DNA from: Candidatus Aminicenantota bacterium
GTDB lineage: Bacteria > Acidobacteriota > Aminicenantia > UBA2199
Length of the DNA: 14,800 nucleotides
Direction of reading: 5' to 3'
NCBI GenBank assembly: GCA_026393775.1
Contig: JAPKZM010000096.1
Location: 1 to 14,800 of the forward strand
Shown here: positions 1 to 6,940 of the stretch, one piece after another
Numbering within the stretch: the stretch's first letter is position 1
Layout: every line of letters begins with the position of its first letter
Notes under the pieces: generated by a model
Database searches by the model: none
Seen by the model: only the letters and a program-made list of their open reading frames with translations
What the model was told of the DNA's origin: nothing
Translations under genes and position numbers: made by a program

Positions 1-496
1 GGGAGAAGAGTTCGCTGAGATAGTGGACCATGACGGTGCGGCCGCCGCGGGCCGGGATGGGAAAGACGCGCGTCTTGAAATGGTTGCCTTTCACCCATTC
101 GACCAGCCCGGGGTCGATGCGCCGGCGGGAGAGGGACTCGAAGACGCGCCGACCTTTCTCCTTCTCCACTACGACGCCGTCGACCATGGCGCCGTTGATG
201 TCCAGGGCGTAGCCGCTGACCGTCGCGCCCTCGGGGAGGGGAAAATAGAGGTCTCCTGAAAGCTGCCGGTCGGATGGATTGTGGAATAACATGGTCATGC
301 GCGTCTCGGCAACCGCGCCGACAATCCTCACGTCGATGGCCAGCCCGGAGAGGAGGAGCGGCTCGGGCTTGCCGTCGCCGGAGCCAGAGGCGACCAGCGC
401 CGGGACAGCCCCCTGGGCAGCGAGCCGGGCCGGGGAAACAATTAAAAGCAATCCCATCAATCCCAGGTAAAGCCAGCTTGAAATTTGTTTTTTCAT
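1..496 (-). CDS. Secreted VIT-domain protein, N-terminal part (runs off the left edge)
   Basis: The minus strand is open from an ATG at 494-496 to the window edge, giving the first 165 residues of a longer protein. Residues 1-28 form a signal peptide (MKKQ, a hydrophobic run, then a likely cleavage after LAAQ). Residues about 45-160 match the VIT (vault/inter-alpha-trypsin) domain pattern: a strand ending in TRMTMLFHNPSD, then GDLYFPLPEGATVSGY, VVVEKEKGRRVFES and FKTRVFPIPARGGRTVMVHY. In this family the VIT domain usually precedes a von Willebrand A (MIDAS) domain; that part would lie outside the window, so a VWA domain is only expected. A purine-rich ribosome binding site (AGGGGG, 502-507) sits just upstream of the ATG. 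The likely location is the periplasm or cell surface. No specific function can be assigned. Confidence 0.85.
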   Translation of the reverse strand, partial: MKKQISSWLYLGLMGLLLIVSPARLAAQGAVPALVASGSGDGKPEPLLLSGLAIDVRIVGAVAETRMTMLFHNPSDRQLSGDLYFPLPEGATVSGYALDINGAMVDGVVVEKEKGRRVFESLSRRRIDPGLVEWVKGNHFKTRVFPIPARGGRTVMVHYLSELFS

Positions 497-640
497 TGTC
501 GCCCCCTGTTTTGTACTGAACAGAATGCATAAAGAATACCAAAAGCAAAGCCTTTATACAAACAGTTCTAGAGAGATTGGTGCTTTCGATTATTCAAATA
601 TTTATAATTTTTATTCACTAATTGATGCCAATTGCCCGAC
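497..640. other. AT-rich intergenic region upstream of the VIT gene
   Basis: This short gap lies between the start of the VIT-domain gene and the stop of the MFS gene, both on the minus strand. It is much richer in A and T than the flanking genes. On the minus strand a TTGGCA box (626-631) lies 19 bases before a TATAAA box (601-606), a candidate promoter for the VIT gene with somewhat long spacing and a leader of about 100 bases. I see no strong hairpin with a T-run that would end the MFS transcript. Confidence 0.3.
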
Positions 641-1828
641 TTACCCTTTTTGCCAATTTCGCAATATCGCCGATAGCAACGGCGCTCCGGCAATGATAAA
701 AAAACCGCCCAGCGTGACGAAGGCGGCGGAAAGGGAAACTGCGTCGACCAGGCGGCCGAAGAGCGGAGAGATGACGATGAACGTCACGCTGCCGGCCATG
801 GAGGCCAGGGAGAGGACCGTGGCCCGCACGTCGGAATTCACGGCCAGGTTGAGCCGCTCGAGCAGCACCGGATAGGCCAGGTTCCAGAGCAAGGCGTTCG
901 CCGGCACCAGGATAAGGAGCCACACGCTCGGGAACAGGCCGAGCAAGACAAAGCAAAGGGGGCTGAGCAGCGCCAGGAGCAAGGGCGCCCTGGCCCCGAA
1001 GCGCTCGCTGAAGGCATGCGATCGTGAGCCGCCCAGGGCGCCGGCCAATTGGAAAACCGCGAACAGTATCCCGAACCAGCCTATGCCGATGCCCAGTCCC
1101 TGATAGAGGAGAAAATAGGCCCAGACGCCGGTCAGGTTGCAGGCCATGAGCAGGCCGGCAAACAGCACCACCGGGCGGATGTGGGGCGCCTTCAGGCAAA
1201 AGCGGCAGATGCGCAGGATGTCCCGCAGCGGCTCGTGCGAGTGCCGCTTCTCACGCTCCGGCTCGGCCAGGGCAACGGTAAGCGGCGGCATGAACAGGGC
1301 CGAGGCGATGTTGACCAGGAAGGGCAGGCGCAGGAAGACAGCCGCCAGCAGCCCGCCGAGTACCGAGGAGACGGCGGTGCCGGTCCGGGCGAAGAGGGCG
1401 TTCCTGCCTTCATAGCGCTTGTATTCCCCTTCGCGCTTGAGCTGGCGCAGCGAATCGAAGAGCAGGGCCGAGTCGCAGCCCGAGCGCATACTGATGCTTA
1501 ACGCCAGCACGGCCTCGGCGCAGACAAAGGCGGCAAAGCTCCGGCCGACGGTATACACGGCCAAGCCCAGGGGGAAGAAGATCGCCCCCAGGATCAGTGT
1601 CTTCCTGCGGCCGACCACGTCGGCCAGGTAGCCGGAGGGCACCTCCAACAGAAGCACCACCAGGTGGAAGGCGGCCTGGATGGTGAAGATCTGGGTGGAG
1701 TTCAAACCGTTGGCCGTGTAGTACAGGATCAGTACCGGCGCGATGGGCAGGAAATCTCCCAGGAATTTCAGGGCGAGGATTTTCCACAAATTGCGGCTGA
1801 CTGGTGTGGATGAGCCGGTATCAATCAT
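641..1828 (-). CDS. Major facilitator superfamily (MFS) transporter
   Basis: This is a 395-residue integral membrane protein, a normal length for a 12-helix MFS permease. Long hydrophobic segments run through the whole protein. Residues about 66-77 (GYLADVVGRRKT) are a clear copy of MFS motif A in the loop between helices 2 and 3. A hydrophilic stretch around residues 190-205 (AEPEREKRHSHEP) fits the central cytoplasmic loop between the two six-helix halves. The substrate cannot be read from the sequence; the protein most resembles generic drug- or metabolite-efflux MFS members. It begins 46 bases after the enolase stop on the same strand, with only a weak ribosome binding site (GAAGCGAGA) before the ATG. 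It could be co-transcribed with eno, although a hairpin lies in the gap. Confidence 0.85.
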   Translation of the reverse strand: MIDTGSSTPVSRNLWKILALKFLGDFLPIAPVLILYYTANGLNSTQIFTIQAAFHLVVLLLEVPSGYLADVVGRRKTLILGAIFFPLGLAVYTVGRSFAAFVCAEAVLALSISMRSGCDSALLFDSLRQLKREGEYKRYEGRNALFARTGTAVSSVLGGLLAAVFLRLPFLVNIASALFMPPLTVALAEPEREKRHSHEPLRDILRICRFCLKAPHIRPVVLFAGLLMACNLTGVWAYFLLYQGLGIGIGWFGILFAVFQLAGALGGSRSHAFSERFGARAPLLLALLSPLCFVLLGLFPSVWLLILVPANALLWNLAYPVLLERLNLAVNSDVRATVLSLASMAGSVTFIVISPLFGRLVDAVSLSAAFVTLGGFFIIAGAPLLSAILRNWQKG

Positions 1829-1847
1829 TCTCGCTTCTTCGCGGGAT

Positions 1848-1867
1848 GGGTTTGATGAATCAAACCC
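1848..1867 (-). terminator. Perfect inverted repeat after enolase (possible terminator or attenuator)
   Basis: The bases GGGTTTGAT and ATCAAACCC form an exact inverted repeat around a two-base centre, folding as an 8-bp stem with a 4-base loop. It starts a few bases after the enolase stop. No T-run follows it on the minus strand, so it is not a textbook intrinsic terminator. A second, weaker GC stem (TCTCGC/GCGGGA, about 1829-1846, with one G-U pair) follows directly. It may reduce read-through into the MFS gene or stabilise the 3' end of the eno mRNA. Confidence 0.4.
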
Positions 1868-1874
1868 CTACATC

Positions 1875-3158
1875 TCAACGGACGAAGGCCTTGCGGCCGG
1901 CATATACGGCGGCGGAGCCCAGCTCTTCCTCGATGCGCAGCAGCTGGTTGTATTTCTCCACCCGCTCGCCGCGGCAGGGGGCGCCCGTCTTCAGATGGCC
2001 GGTGGCCATGGCCACGGTGAGGTCGGCGATGAAGCTGTCGACCGTCTCGCCGCTGCGGTGCGAAACCATCGCACCCCAACCGGCCGCGCGCGCCATATCG
2101 ATGGCCGCCCTTGTCTCTGTCAGGGTGCCGATCTGGTTCAGCTTGATCAGCACGGCGTTGGCCGCCTTCTCCTTGATGCCGCGCTCGATGCGCTTGACAT
2201 TGGTCACGAATAGGTCGTCGCCGACCAGTTCCACCTTGTCCCCGATCGTCCGGTTCAACAATTTCCAACCCTCCCAGTCGTCCTCGGCCAATCCGTCTTC
2301 AAGAACGACAATGGGGTATTTTTTCGCCCAATCGGCCCACATGGTAACCAGCTCACTTGAATCGATCTTGCGCTTCTCGGTGCGCAGATTGTAAAGCCCA
2401 TCCTCGTAAAAGGCGCTGGAGGCAGGGTCGAGGGCGATGGCGATATGCTCGCCGGGTTTGTAGCCGGCCGCGGCGATCGCTTCGAGGATCAGCTCGACCG
2501 CCTCGGCGTTCGTTTTCAGCGCCGGCGCGAAGCCGCCCTCGTCGCCGACCCCGGTCGAATAGCCGGCGTCCTTCAGCACTTTCTTCAAGGCATGATAGGT
2601 CTCCGCTCCCCAGCGCAAGGCCTCACGGAAGCTCGGGGCGCCGATCGGGGCGACCATGAACTCCTGGAGATCGGTCCCCTGCCAGTTGGCATGAGCACCG
2701 CCGTTCATTATGTTGAAGCACGGCACGGGCAGCAGGTTGGCCTTGGCGCCGCCCAGATAGCGGTACAGGGGCAGGCCGGAACCGGCGGCAGCGGCGCGGG
2801 CCACGGCCAGGCTTACGGCCAGGATGGCGTTGGCCCCGAGCCGGCTCTTGTTCTCCGTGCCGTCCAGGTCGATCATTTGCCGGTCGATCTTTTCCTGGTC
2901 GAAGGCATCCTGGCCCTTTAGGGCCGCGGCGATCTCGCGGTTGACGTGGCCCACGGCCTTCAGGACGCCCTTGCCGTTGTAACGTTTCTTGTCTTCGTCA
3001 CGCAACTCACACGCTTCGTGGACGCCGGTGGAAGCGCCCGACGGCGTGGCGGCGCGGCCGAACGACCCGTCGGCGAGCGTCACCTCGGCCTCGACGGTCG
3101 GGTTGCCGCGCGAATCCAGTATCTCCCTGCCGAAAACCTGTTTAATAGCCTTAGCCAT
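1875..3158 (-). CDS. eno: Enolase (phosphopyruvate hydratase)
   Basis: Enolase interconverts 2-phosphoglycerate and phosphoenolpyruvate in glycolysis and gluconeogenesis and is a cytosolic, Mg-dependent enzyme. The 427-residue length is typical. The N-terminal domain has REILDSRGNPTVE and the catalytic loop GASTG (41-45). Catalytic residues are visible: E207 in DEGGF, K339 in the family signature LIKLNQIGTLTET (337-349), and K390 in HLKTGAPCRGER. Mg ligands are D244 (ALDPASS), E287 (LEDGL) and D314 (GDDLFVTN). One small oddity is SHRSGETVDSF, with valine where most enolases I know have glutamate (GETED). The start is supported by GGAG upstream of the ATG and by the conserved N-terminus. A good sigma70-type promoter lies just upstream, so the gene probably has its own transcript. 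Confidence 0.98.
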   Translation of the reverse strand: MAKAIKQVFGREILDSRGNPTVEAEVTLADGSFGRAATPSGASTGVHEACELRDEDKKRYNGKGVLKAVGHVNREIAAALKGQDAFDQEKIDRQMIDLDGTENKSRLGANAILAVSLAVARAAAAGSGLPLYRYLGGAKANLLPVPCFNIMNGGAHANWQGTDLQEFMVAPIGAPSFREALRWGAETYHALKKVLKDAGYSTGVGDEGGFAPALKTNAEAVELILEAIAAAGYKPGEHIAIALDPASSAFYEDGLYNLRTEKRKIDSSELVTMWADWAKKYPIVVLEDGLAEDDWEGWKLLNRTIGDKVELVGDDLFVTNVKRIERGIKEKAANAVLIKLNQIGTLTETRAAIDMARAAGWGAMVSHRSGETVDSFIADLTVAMATGHLKTGAPCRGERVEKYNQLLRIEEELGSAAVYAGRKAFVR

Positions 3159-3198
3159 ATTATTTCTCCATTTTATTTTTGTTGAAAAATTTTTAGTT

Positions 3199-3228
3199 AT
3201 TATATCAGATAAGGGGAATCGCCCGCAA
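3199..3228 (-). promoter_or_regulatory. Candidate sigma70 promoter for eno
   Basis: On the minus strand a perfect TATAAT (-10) occupies 3199-3204, with TTGCGG (3 of 6 matches to TTGACA) at 3223-3228 and an 18-base spacer. The -10 lies about 40 bases before the enolase ATG at 3158, a sensible leader length. The leader is AT-rich and contains the GGAG ribosome binding site. The -10 match is strong and the -35 weak. Confidence 0.5.
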
Positions 3229-3276
3229 TATTAAACAGCCGTCCCGGGCAGCAAGTTTAGAAAGAATCGAACTGGC

Positions 3277-3305
3277 TTGTTTCCTAAGCATGGTGATGCT
3301 ATGAT
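3277..3305 (+). promoter_or_regulatory. Candidate extended -10 promoter for the M4 protease gene
   Basis: On the plus strand TTGTTT (3277-3282) is followed after exactly 17 bases by TATGAT (3300-3305). TG one base upstream (3297-3298) makes this an extended -10. Transcription would begin about 3312, leaving a leader of roughly 20 bases before the ATG at 3334. A small GCAT/ATGC inverted repeat (3288-3299) lies in the spacer. Called from sequence pattern only. Confidence 0.45.
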
Positions 3306-3320
3306 TGCCCTTTCAGTTCT

Positions 3321-3327
3321 AAGGAGG
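3321..3327 (+). promoter_or_regulatory. Strong ribosome binding site that sets the M4 protease start
   Basis: AAGGAGG lies 6 bases before the ATG at 3334. An upstream in-frame ATG at 3277 would add 19 residues (MFPKHGDAM...) with no ribosome binding site, and would place the signal peptide away from the N-terminus. The start at 3334 is therefore preferred. Confidence 0.85.
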
Positions 3328-3333
3328 TTATTC

Positions 3334-4914
3334 ATGAAGAAACAATCCATCATGCTGCTGTTGCTGTTTTGGCTGGTGATGGCCTTGCCGGCGGCCGATA
3401 TGGGCCCATCGCTATTGTATTGGGATTGCGGACCGCAAGCTCAAAAAATGTCACCTAAGCAAAGTCTGGCGGAATTGCAGGCTTTTTTCGCAGGCGAAAT
3501 AATAAAAGGCAATTTGATTCTGGAGAAAGTGCAAACCGACGCCATCGCCAATATGGAACATCGTCGTTACAACCAATTTTACAAGGGTATCCCGGTTTTC
3601 GGGGGACAGATAATACTGCATAAAAAGAATGGTTCACTAGTCGGCATCAGCGGCGAGTATTACACGATTCAAGCCGTCGATATCCAACCGAAGTTGAACA
3701 ATCTGGAGGCCGAGAAGCGGTTCATGCAATCCCTTCCCTGGCAGGATTCGCTGGAATTGACCGAACCGAGCGTTCTAACCATCTACCCCATTTCCGATGA
3801 TGAGTTCCGCCTGGCTTTTCGCGTCAAGGTGCGGCGGGGGCTGGGATTTTCCCAGACCGGGTTGATTGATGCAACGGATGGCACGATTTTACTCTCCTTT
3901 TCAAATATTATTACCGAGCAGGCGGTAATCGGAGTTGGAACCGGCTTTCATGGAGATCAAATGAAACTGGTTCTAACCCAAGACAATTATGGTTACTGGA
4001 TGGCCACACTAGACACAAGTATCCGCCCGGTCAAGCAGTCCTTGTGGGATTATAATCACAGTATTGACGACAATCTATCGGAGATTCCATCCAGCCCGAA
4101 CGGCGTTTTTGCCAAGGACACCAACGTTAATGTACATGCCTATCTGGGTTGGGTATATGACTACTACTATGTGAGGCATAACCGTCACGGCATGGATGGT
4201 TCCAATTTGCCGATTGTCGCTTATACCCATGTTCTGGGTTATGGCTTAAGTGATAATGCCTTCTGGAGTTCCGACATGAAAGCCATGGTGTTCCTGGATC
4301 CATATTATACCGACTGGCAAACCGGCGCCAGTCTTGATGTGGTCGGGCATGAATTTACCCATGGGGTGACGACGTATACCTCAGGCCTTGTTTATCATAC
4401 CCAATCCGGTGCCCTCGACGAATCTCTTTCCGACATTATGGGCACGGCGATCGAATTTCATTTTCAACAAACGGGAAACGGCTTTAACAAGGCCGATTGG
4501 GTTATAGGCGAAGATATCTTTCCGACGTATAGCAGCGAAAATTATTTGCGCAATCTCGCCAATCCCAATGCCTTATCCGATCCATGTCATTTGAGCCAAT
4601 TTGTCAATCTTCCCGATACAGAGGCTGGTGATTGGGGCGGCGTTCATACCAACTGCACAATTTTCGGGCATGCCTTTTATTTGCTGGCCAATGGCGGCAC
4701 CAACCCCATCTCCCATCTTACCGTTACCAGCATCGGCATGGACAAGGCGGCTCAGATTTACTTCCGGGCCTGGACCTTTTATCTGACTCCAACTGCTAAT
4801 TTTTTACAAGCCGCTCAAGCGCTGCTCCAGTCAGCAAACGATTTGTACGGGGCGGGCAGCGCCGAATACGGGCAGGTTTTGCAGTCGATGCTGGCCATCG
4901 GTTTTACGGCGTAA
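3334..4914 (+). CDS. Secreted thermolysin-type (M4) zinc metalloprotease precursor
   Basis: This 526-residue preproenzyme should be exported and self-processed to a neutral endopeptidase. Residues 1-21 are a signal peptide (MKKQ, a leucine-rich core, ALPAA). Residues about 35-190 are the propeptide, with an FTP-like part (RYNQFYKGIPVFGGQII, 78-94) and a PepSY-like part. Residues about 195-526 are the peptidase: the zinc motif HEFTH at 339-343, third ligand E363 in GALDESLSD, Y354 matching thermolysin Y157, and D433/H438 in DWGGVHTN matching thermolysin D226/H231. The spacing from the second His to the Glu equals that of thermolysin. The C-terminus has YLTPTANFLQAAQALLQSANDLYG, as in the family. 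It ends with the peptidase domain and has no added C-terminal secretion or binding domains. It is followed after 10 bases by a barrel protein gene. Its base composition is less GC-rich than the operon to the right. Confidence 0.95.
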   Translation: MKKQSIMLLLLFWLVMALPAADMGPSLLYWDCGPQAQKMSPKQSLAELQAFFAGEIIKGNLILEKVQTDAIANMEHRRYNQFYKGIPVFGGQIILHKKNGSLVGISGEYYTIQAVDIQPKLNNLEAEKRFMQSLPWQDSLELTEPSVLTIYPISDDEFRLAFRVKVRRGLGFSQTGLIDATDGTILLSFSNIITEQAVIGVGTGFHGDQMKLVLTQDNYGYWMATLDTSIRPVKQSLWDYNHSIDDNLSEIPSSPNGVFAKDTNVNVHAYLGWVYDYYYVRHNRHGMDGSNLPIVAYTHVLGYGLSDNAFWSSDMKAMVFLDPYYTDWQTGASLDVVGHEFTHGVTTYTSGLVYHTQSGALDESLSDIMGTAIEFHFQQTGNGFNKADWVIGEDIFPTYSSENYLRNLANPNALSDPCHLSQFVNLPDTEAGDWGGVHTNCTIFGHAFYLLANGGTNPISHLTVTSIGMDKAAQIYFRAWTFYLTPTANFLQAAQALLQSANDLYGAGSAEYGQVLQSMLAIGFTA

Positions 4915-4924
4915 GGAGCGTAGC

Positions 4925-5944
4925 ATGAGAAACTTGAAATGGTTGTTGATCATAATGGTCATCGCGGTTTTGATTTTGCCTGCCGTCCAGGCCAGCCTGA
5001 AGGTCAAGATCAAGGCCCAGAAAGCCAATGTCCGGGGCACTCCCGATGTTTCCAGCCTGGTCGTGCGCGAGGTGTCGGCCGGGATGGTATTCGACGTGAT
5101 CGAAAAGAGCGGTCTCTGGTACAAGGTGCAATTGCCGGCCGCTGGCGTCAATCCCGCTCAGAAGGGCTATATCCATGAGAGTATGGTGACCGAAATGGGC
5201 GAGAAAATTTCAGCACCCCCCATGAGCCAGAAGCAGTCCAAAAAATCGATCAAGACCCGCCGGGCTAAGATCAATGAATTCAAACGCTTCTCTTTGCGCG
5301 GTTCTTATTTCATGGGCTTTACCACGGAGACAGTGGCCAGCACCTATACCCCGACTCTCTATCAGGAACAGGCCAGTTTTGTCACATCATACGAAGCCCG
5401 GAAAGGGAATACCATCGATGCTTCTTTGGCTTACAAGTTTTCTCCCGCGTTAGGCGTTGAAATCGGCGGCGCCATGGCTTCCCGGGATGTGGCGGCTACT
5501 ATCAATGCCTCGGTTCCCCATCCTTTACTCTTTGACGCTCCACGCCAGGTCAGCGGTAGCCAAGGCTATGAATTAACGGAAACCGACCTTTATTTAAACT
5601 TGCTGTATACCTTCAAGATGAGCAGCTTCGGCATCGACCTGTTCGCCGGGCCCTGTTTTATCATGGCCAAGACCACGCTGGTGACGCAGTATCAGGTGAC
5701 TGATTCCGCCTATCCTTATACCCAGGTGAATGTCGCATTCGGCTCCACGGTGGTGAACAAGAATGTGCTTGGTTTCAATGCCGGTATCGCGGCCGGGTAT
5801 TACTTCGGCAATACCGTGGGACTCGTGCTGAGTGCCCGCTTCATCGGTGCCAAGGTCAAATTTGATACCGCCAGCGATGTCCCGGGCATTGATTACAAAC
5901 TGGGGGGTCTCCAGACCGGGGTCGGGTTAAAAATCAAATTCTGA
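4925..5944 (+). CDS. SH3-domain / outer-membrane beta-barrel protein
   Basis: This 339-residue exported protein was not recognised as a named family. Residues 1-23 are a signal peptide ending VQA. Residues about 26-92 look like a bacterial SH3 (SH3b) domain: KANVRGTPDVSSLVVREVSAG, then a GLWYKVQL strand and GYIHESMV, the usual order NVRxxP - WYKV - GYI. Residues 93-118 form a basic, Lys/Gln-rich linker. Residues about 119-339 alternate polar and hydrophobic residues in beta strands with aromatic girdle residues (SLRGSYFMGF, IDASLAYKF, DLYLNLLYTF, GFNAGIAAGYYFG) and end in KIKF with a C-terminal Phe, as in outer-membrane barrels. A plausible role is an outer-membrane protein with a periplasmic murein-binding SH3 head. 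It lies 10 bases after the protease stop with GGAG as ribosome binding site, so the two genes form one unit. Confidence 0.75.
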   Translation: MRNLKWLLIIMVIAVLILPAVQASLKVKIKAQKANVRGTPDVSSLVVREVSAGMVFDVIEKSGLWYKVQLPAAGVNPAQKGYIHESMVTEMGEKISAPPMSQKQSKKSIKTRRAKINEFKRFSLRGSYFMGFTTETVASTYTPTLYQEQASFVTSYEARKGNTIDASLAYKFSPALGVEIGGAMASRDVAATINASVPHPLLFDAPRQVSGSQGYELTETDLYLNLLYTFKMSSFGIDLFAGPCFIMAKTTLVTQYQVTDSAYPYTQVNVAFGSTVVNKNVLGFNAGIAAGYYFGNTVGLVLSARFIGAKVKFDTASDVPGIDYKLGGLQTGVGLKIKF

Positions 5945-5993
5945 GAAAATAAAATTCGCCGCTTCCGGAAATAGTGTTGGTAGACAAATTAAG

Positions 5994-6022
5994 TCCGTCT
6001 TCTAGGTAGCAAGATAGACGGA
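5994..6022. terminator. Weak inverted repeat between convergent genes
   Basis: TCCGTCT (5994-6000) and AGACGGA (6016-6022) can pair as a 7-bp stem with a 15-base loop in the 125-base gap between the stop of the barrel gene (+) and the stop of the FNT gene (-). A bidirectional terminator would be expected here, but no clear T-run follows on either strand and the loop is long, so the call is tentative. Nothing else is evident in the gap. Confidence 0.3.
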
Positions 6023-6069
6023 TAGTTTGTGCTGAGCGGCCCCGGAAAATCAGAATATCAAGAAGTAAA

Positions 6070-6927
6070 CTAGGCGGCTTTCTTGGACTTGCGGATGTAA
6101 GCGAACCAGTACAGGGTGGCGACGAAGAAACCGCCGCCGACGATGTTGCCCAACGTGACCGGGATCAGGTTCTTGACGAAGAAGCCGTACAGGCCGACGT
6201 TGGCCAGCTTCTCGGGCGCGAGCCCGGCGGCGGTGGCCGCGGCCACGACCTCGTTCACCCCAGTGAGCAGGATGCCGATGGGAATGAAGTACATGTTGGC
6301 GATGCTGTGCTCGAAACCGGAGGCGACGAAGGCCATGATCGGGAAGAAGATGGCCCAGACCTTGCCGATGGTGTTGCGCGAGGTCAGCGCCATCCACACC
6401 GCCAGGCAGACCAGCCAGTTGCAGAGGATGCCGCGGAAAAAGGCGGGCCAGAAGGCGAGGCTCGCTTTGGCGGCGGCCGTCTTCAGGGCGGCGGCGCCGA
6501 CAGCGACATTGGGACCCTCGAGAAGTCCGCTGCCGAACATGATGTAGGCCAGCATGACCGAGCCGATCAGGTTGGCAATATAGACGATCGACCAGTTGTA
6601 CAGCAGGCCGCTGAATTTGGACTTGCCGTCCAGTACCGACATGGTGATCATGGTGTTGCCGGTGAACAGCTCCGCCCCGGCGATGACGACCAGCATCAGG
6701 CCGACGGAGAAGACGGCGCCCTTGATGAACGCGGCCAGCCCGGCGCCCACGAACTGGGCGGCATCGTGGCCGACCATATTCGAGATCTCGCCGCCGAAGC
6801 CGATGTAGGCGCCGGCCAGGATGCCCAGCACCAGCAGCTTGAACGCGTTGTTCGTGGTTTTCTTTACGCAGATGTTCTCGTTCCAGTCCGCGGCCACCTG
6901 GGCCGGGCTCTTGCAGTCGAATTCCAT
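6070..6927 (-). CDS. Formate/nitrite transporter (FNT) family channel
   Basis: This 285-residue inner-membrane protein is of normal length for the FNT family, which forms pentameric channels for formate, nitrite or hydrosulphide. Six hydrophobic segments are visible. Family marks are GAELFTGNT (84-92, the loop corresponding to the FocA omega-loop Thr), the signature FFRGILCNWLVCLAVW (163-178), and ASGFEHSIANMYFIP (202-216), in which H207 matches the pore histidine of FocA. It is the last gene of the operon and follows the formate dehydrogenase stop by 13 bases, with GAGGAGG before its ATG. That context makes formate the likely substrate, either importing it for oxidation or exporting it after CO2 reduction. 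The final residues are the basic tail RKSKKAA. Confidence 0.93.
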   Translation of the reverse strand: MEFDCKSPAQVAADWNENICVKKTTNNAFKLLVLGILAGAYIGFGGEISNMVGHDAAQFVGAGLAAFIKGAVFSVGLMLVVIAGAELFTGNTMITMSVLDGKSKFSGLLYNWSIVYIANLIGSVMLAYIMFGSGLLEGPNVAVGAAALKTAAAKASLAFWPAFFRGILCNWLVCLAVWMALTSRNTIGKVWAIFFPIMAFVASGFEHSIANMYFIPIGILLTGVNEVVAAATAAGLAPEKLANVGLYGFFVKNLIPVTLGNIVGGGFFVATLYWFAYIRKSKKAA

Positions 6928-6940
6928 TGTTCCTCCTCTT

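Noticed and set aside
3240..3252. CCCGGG-centred palindrome in the eno/protease gap as an operator
   Set aside because: It is too short and of a kind expected by chance in GC-rich DNA; it is not repeated elsewhere in the gap.
3277..3333. Upstream in-frame ATG extending the M4 protease by 19 residues
   Set aside because: It has no ribosome binding site, overlaps the candidate promoter, and would push the signal peptide away from the N-terminus.
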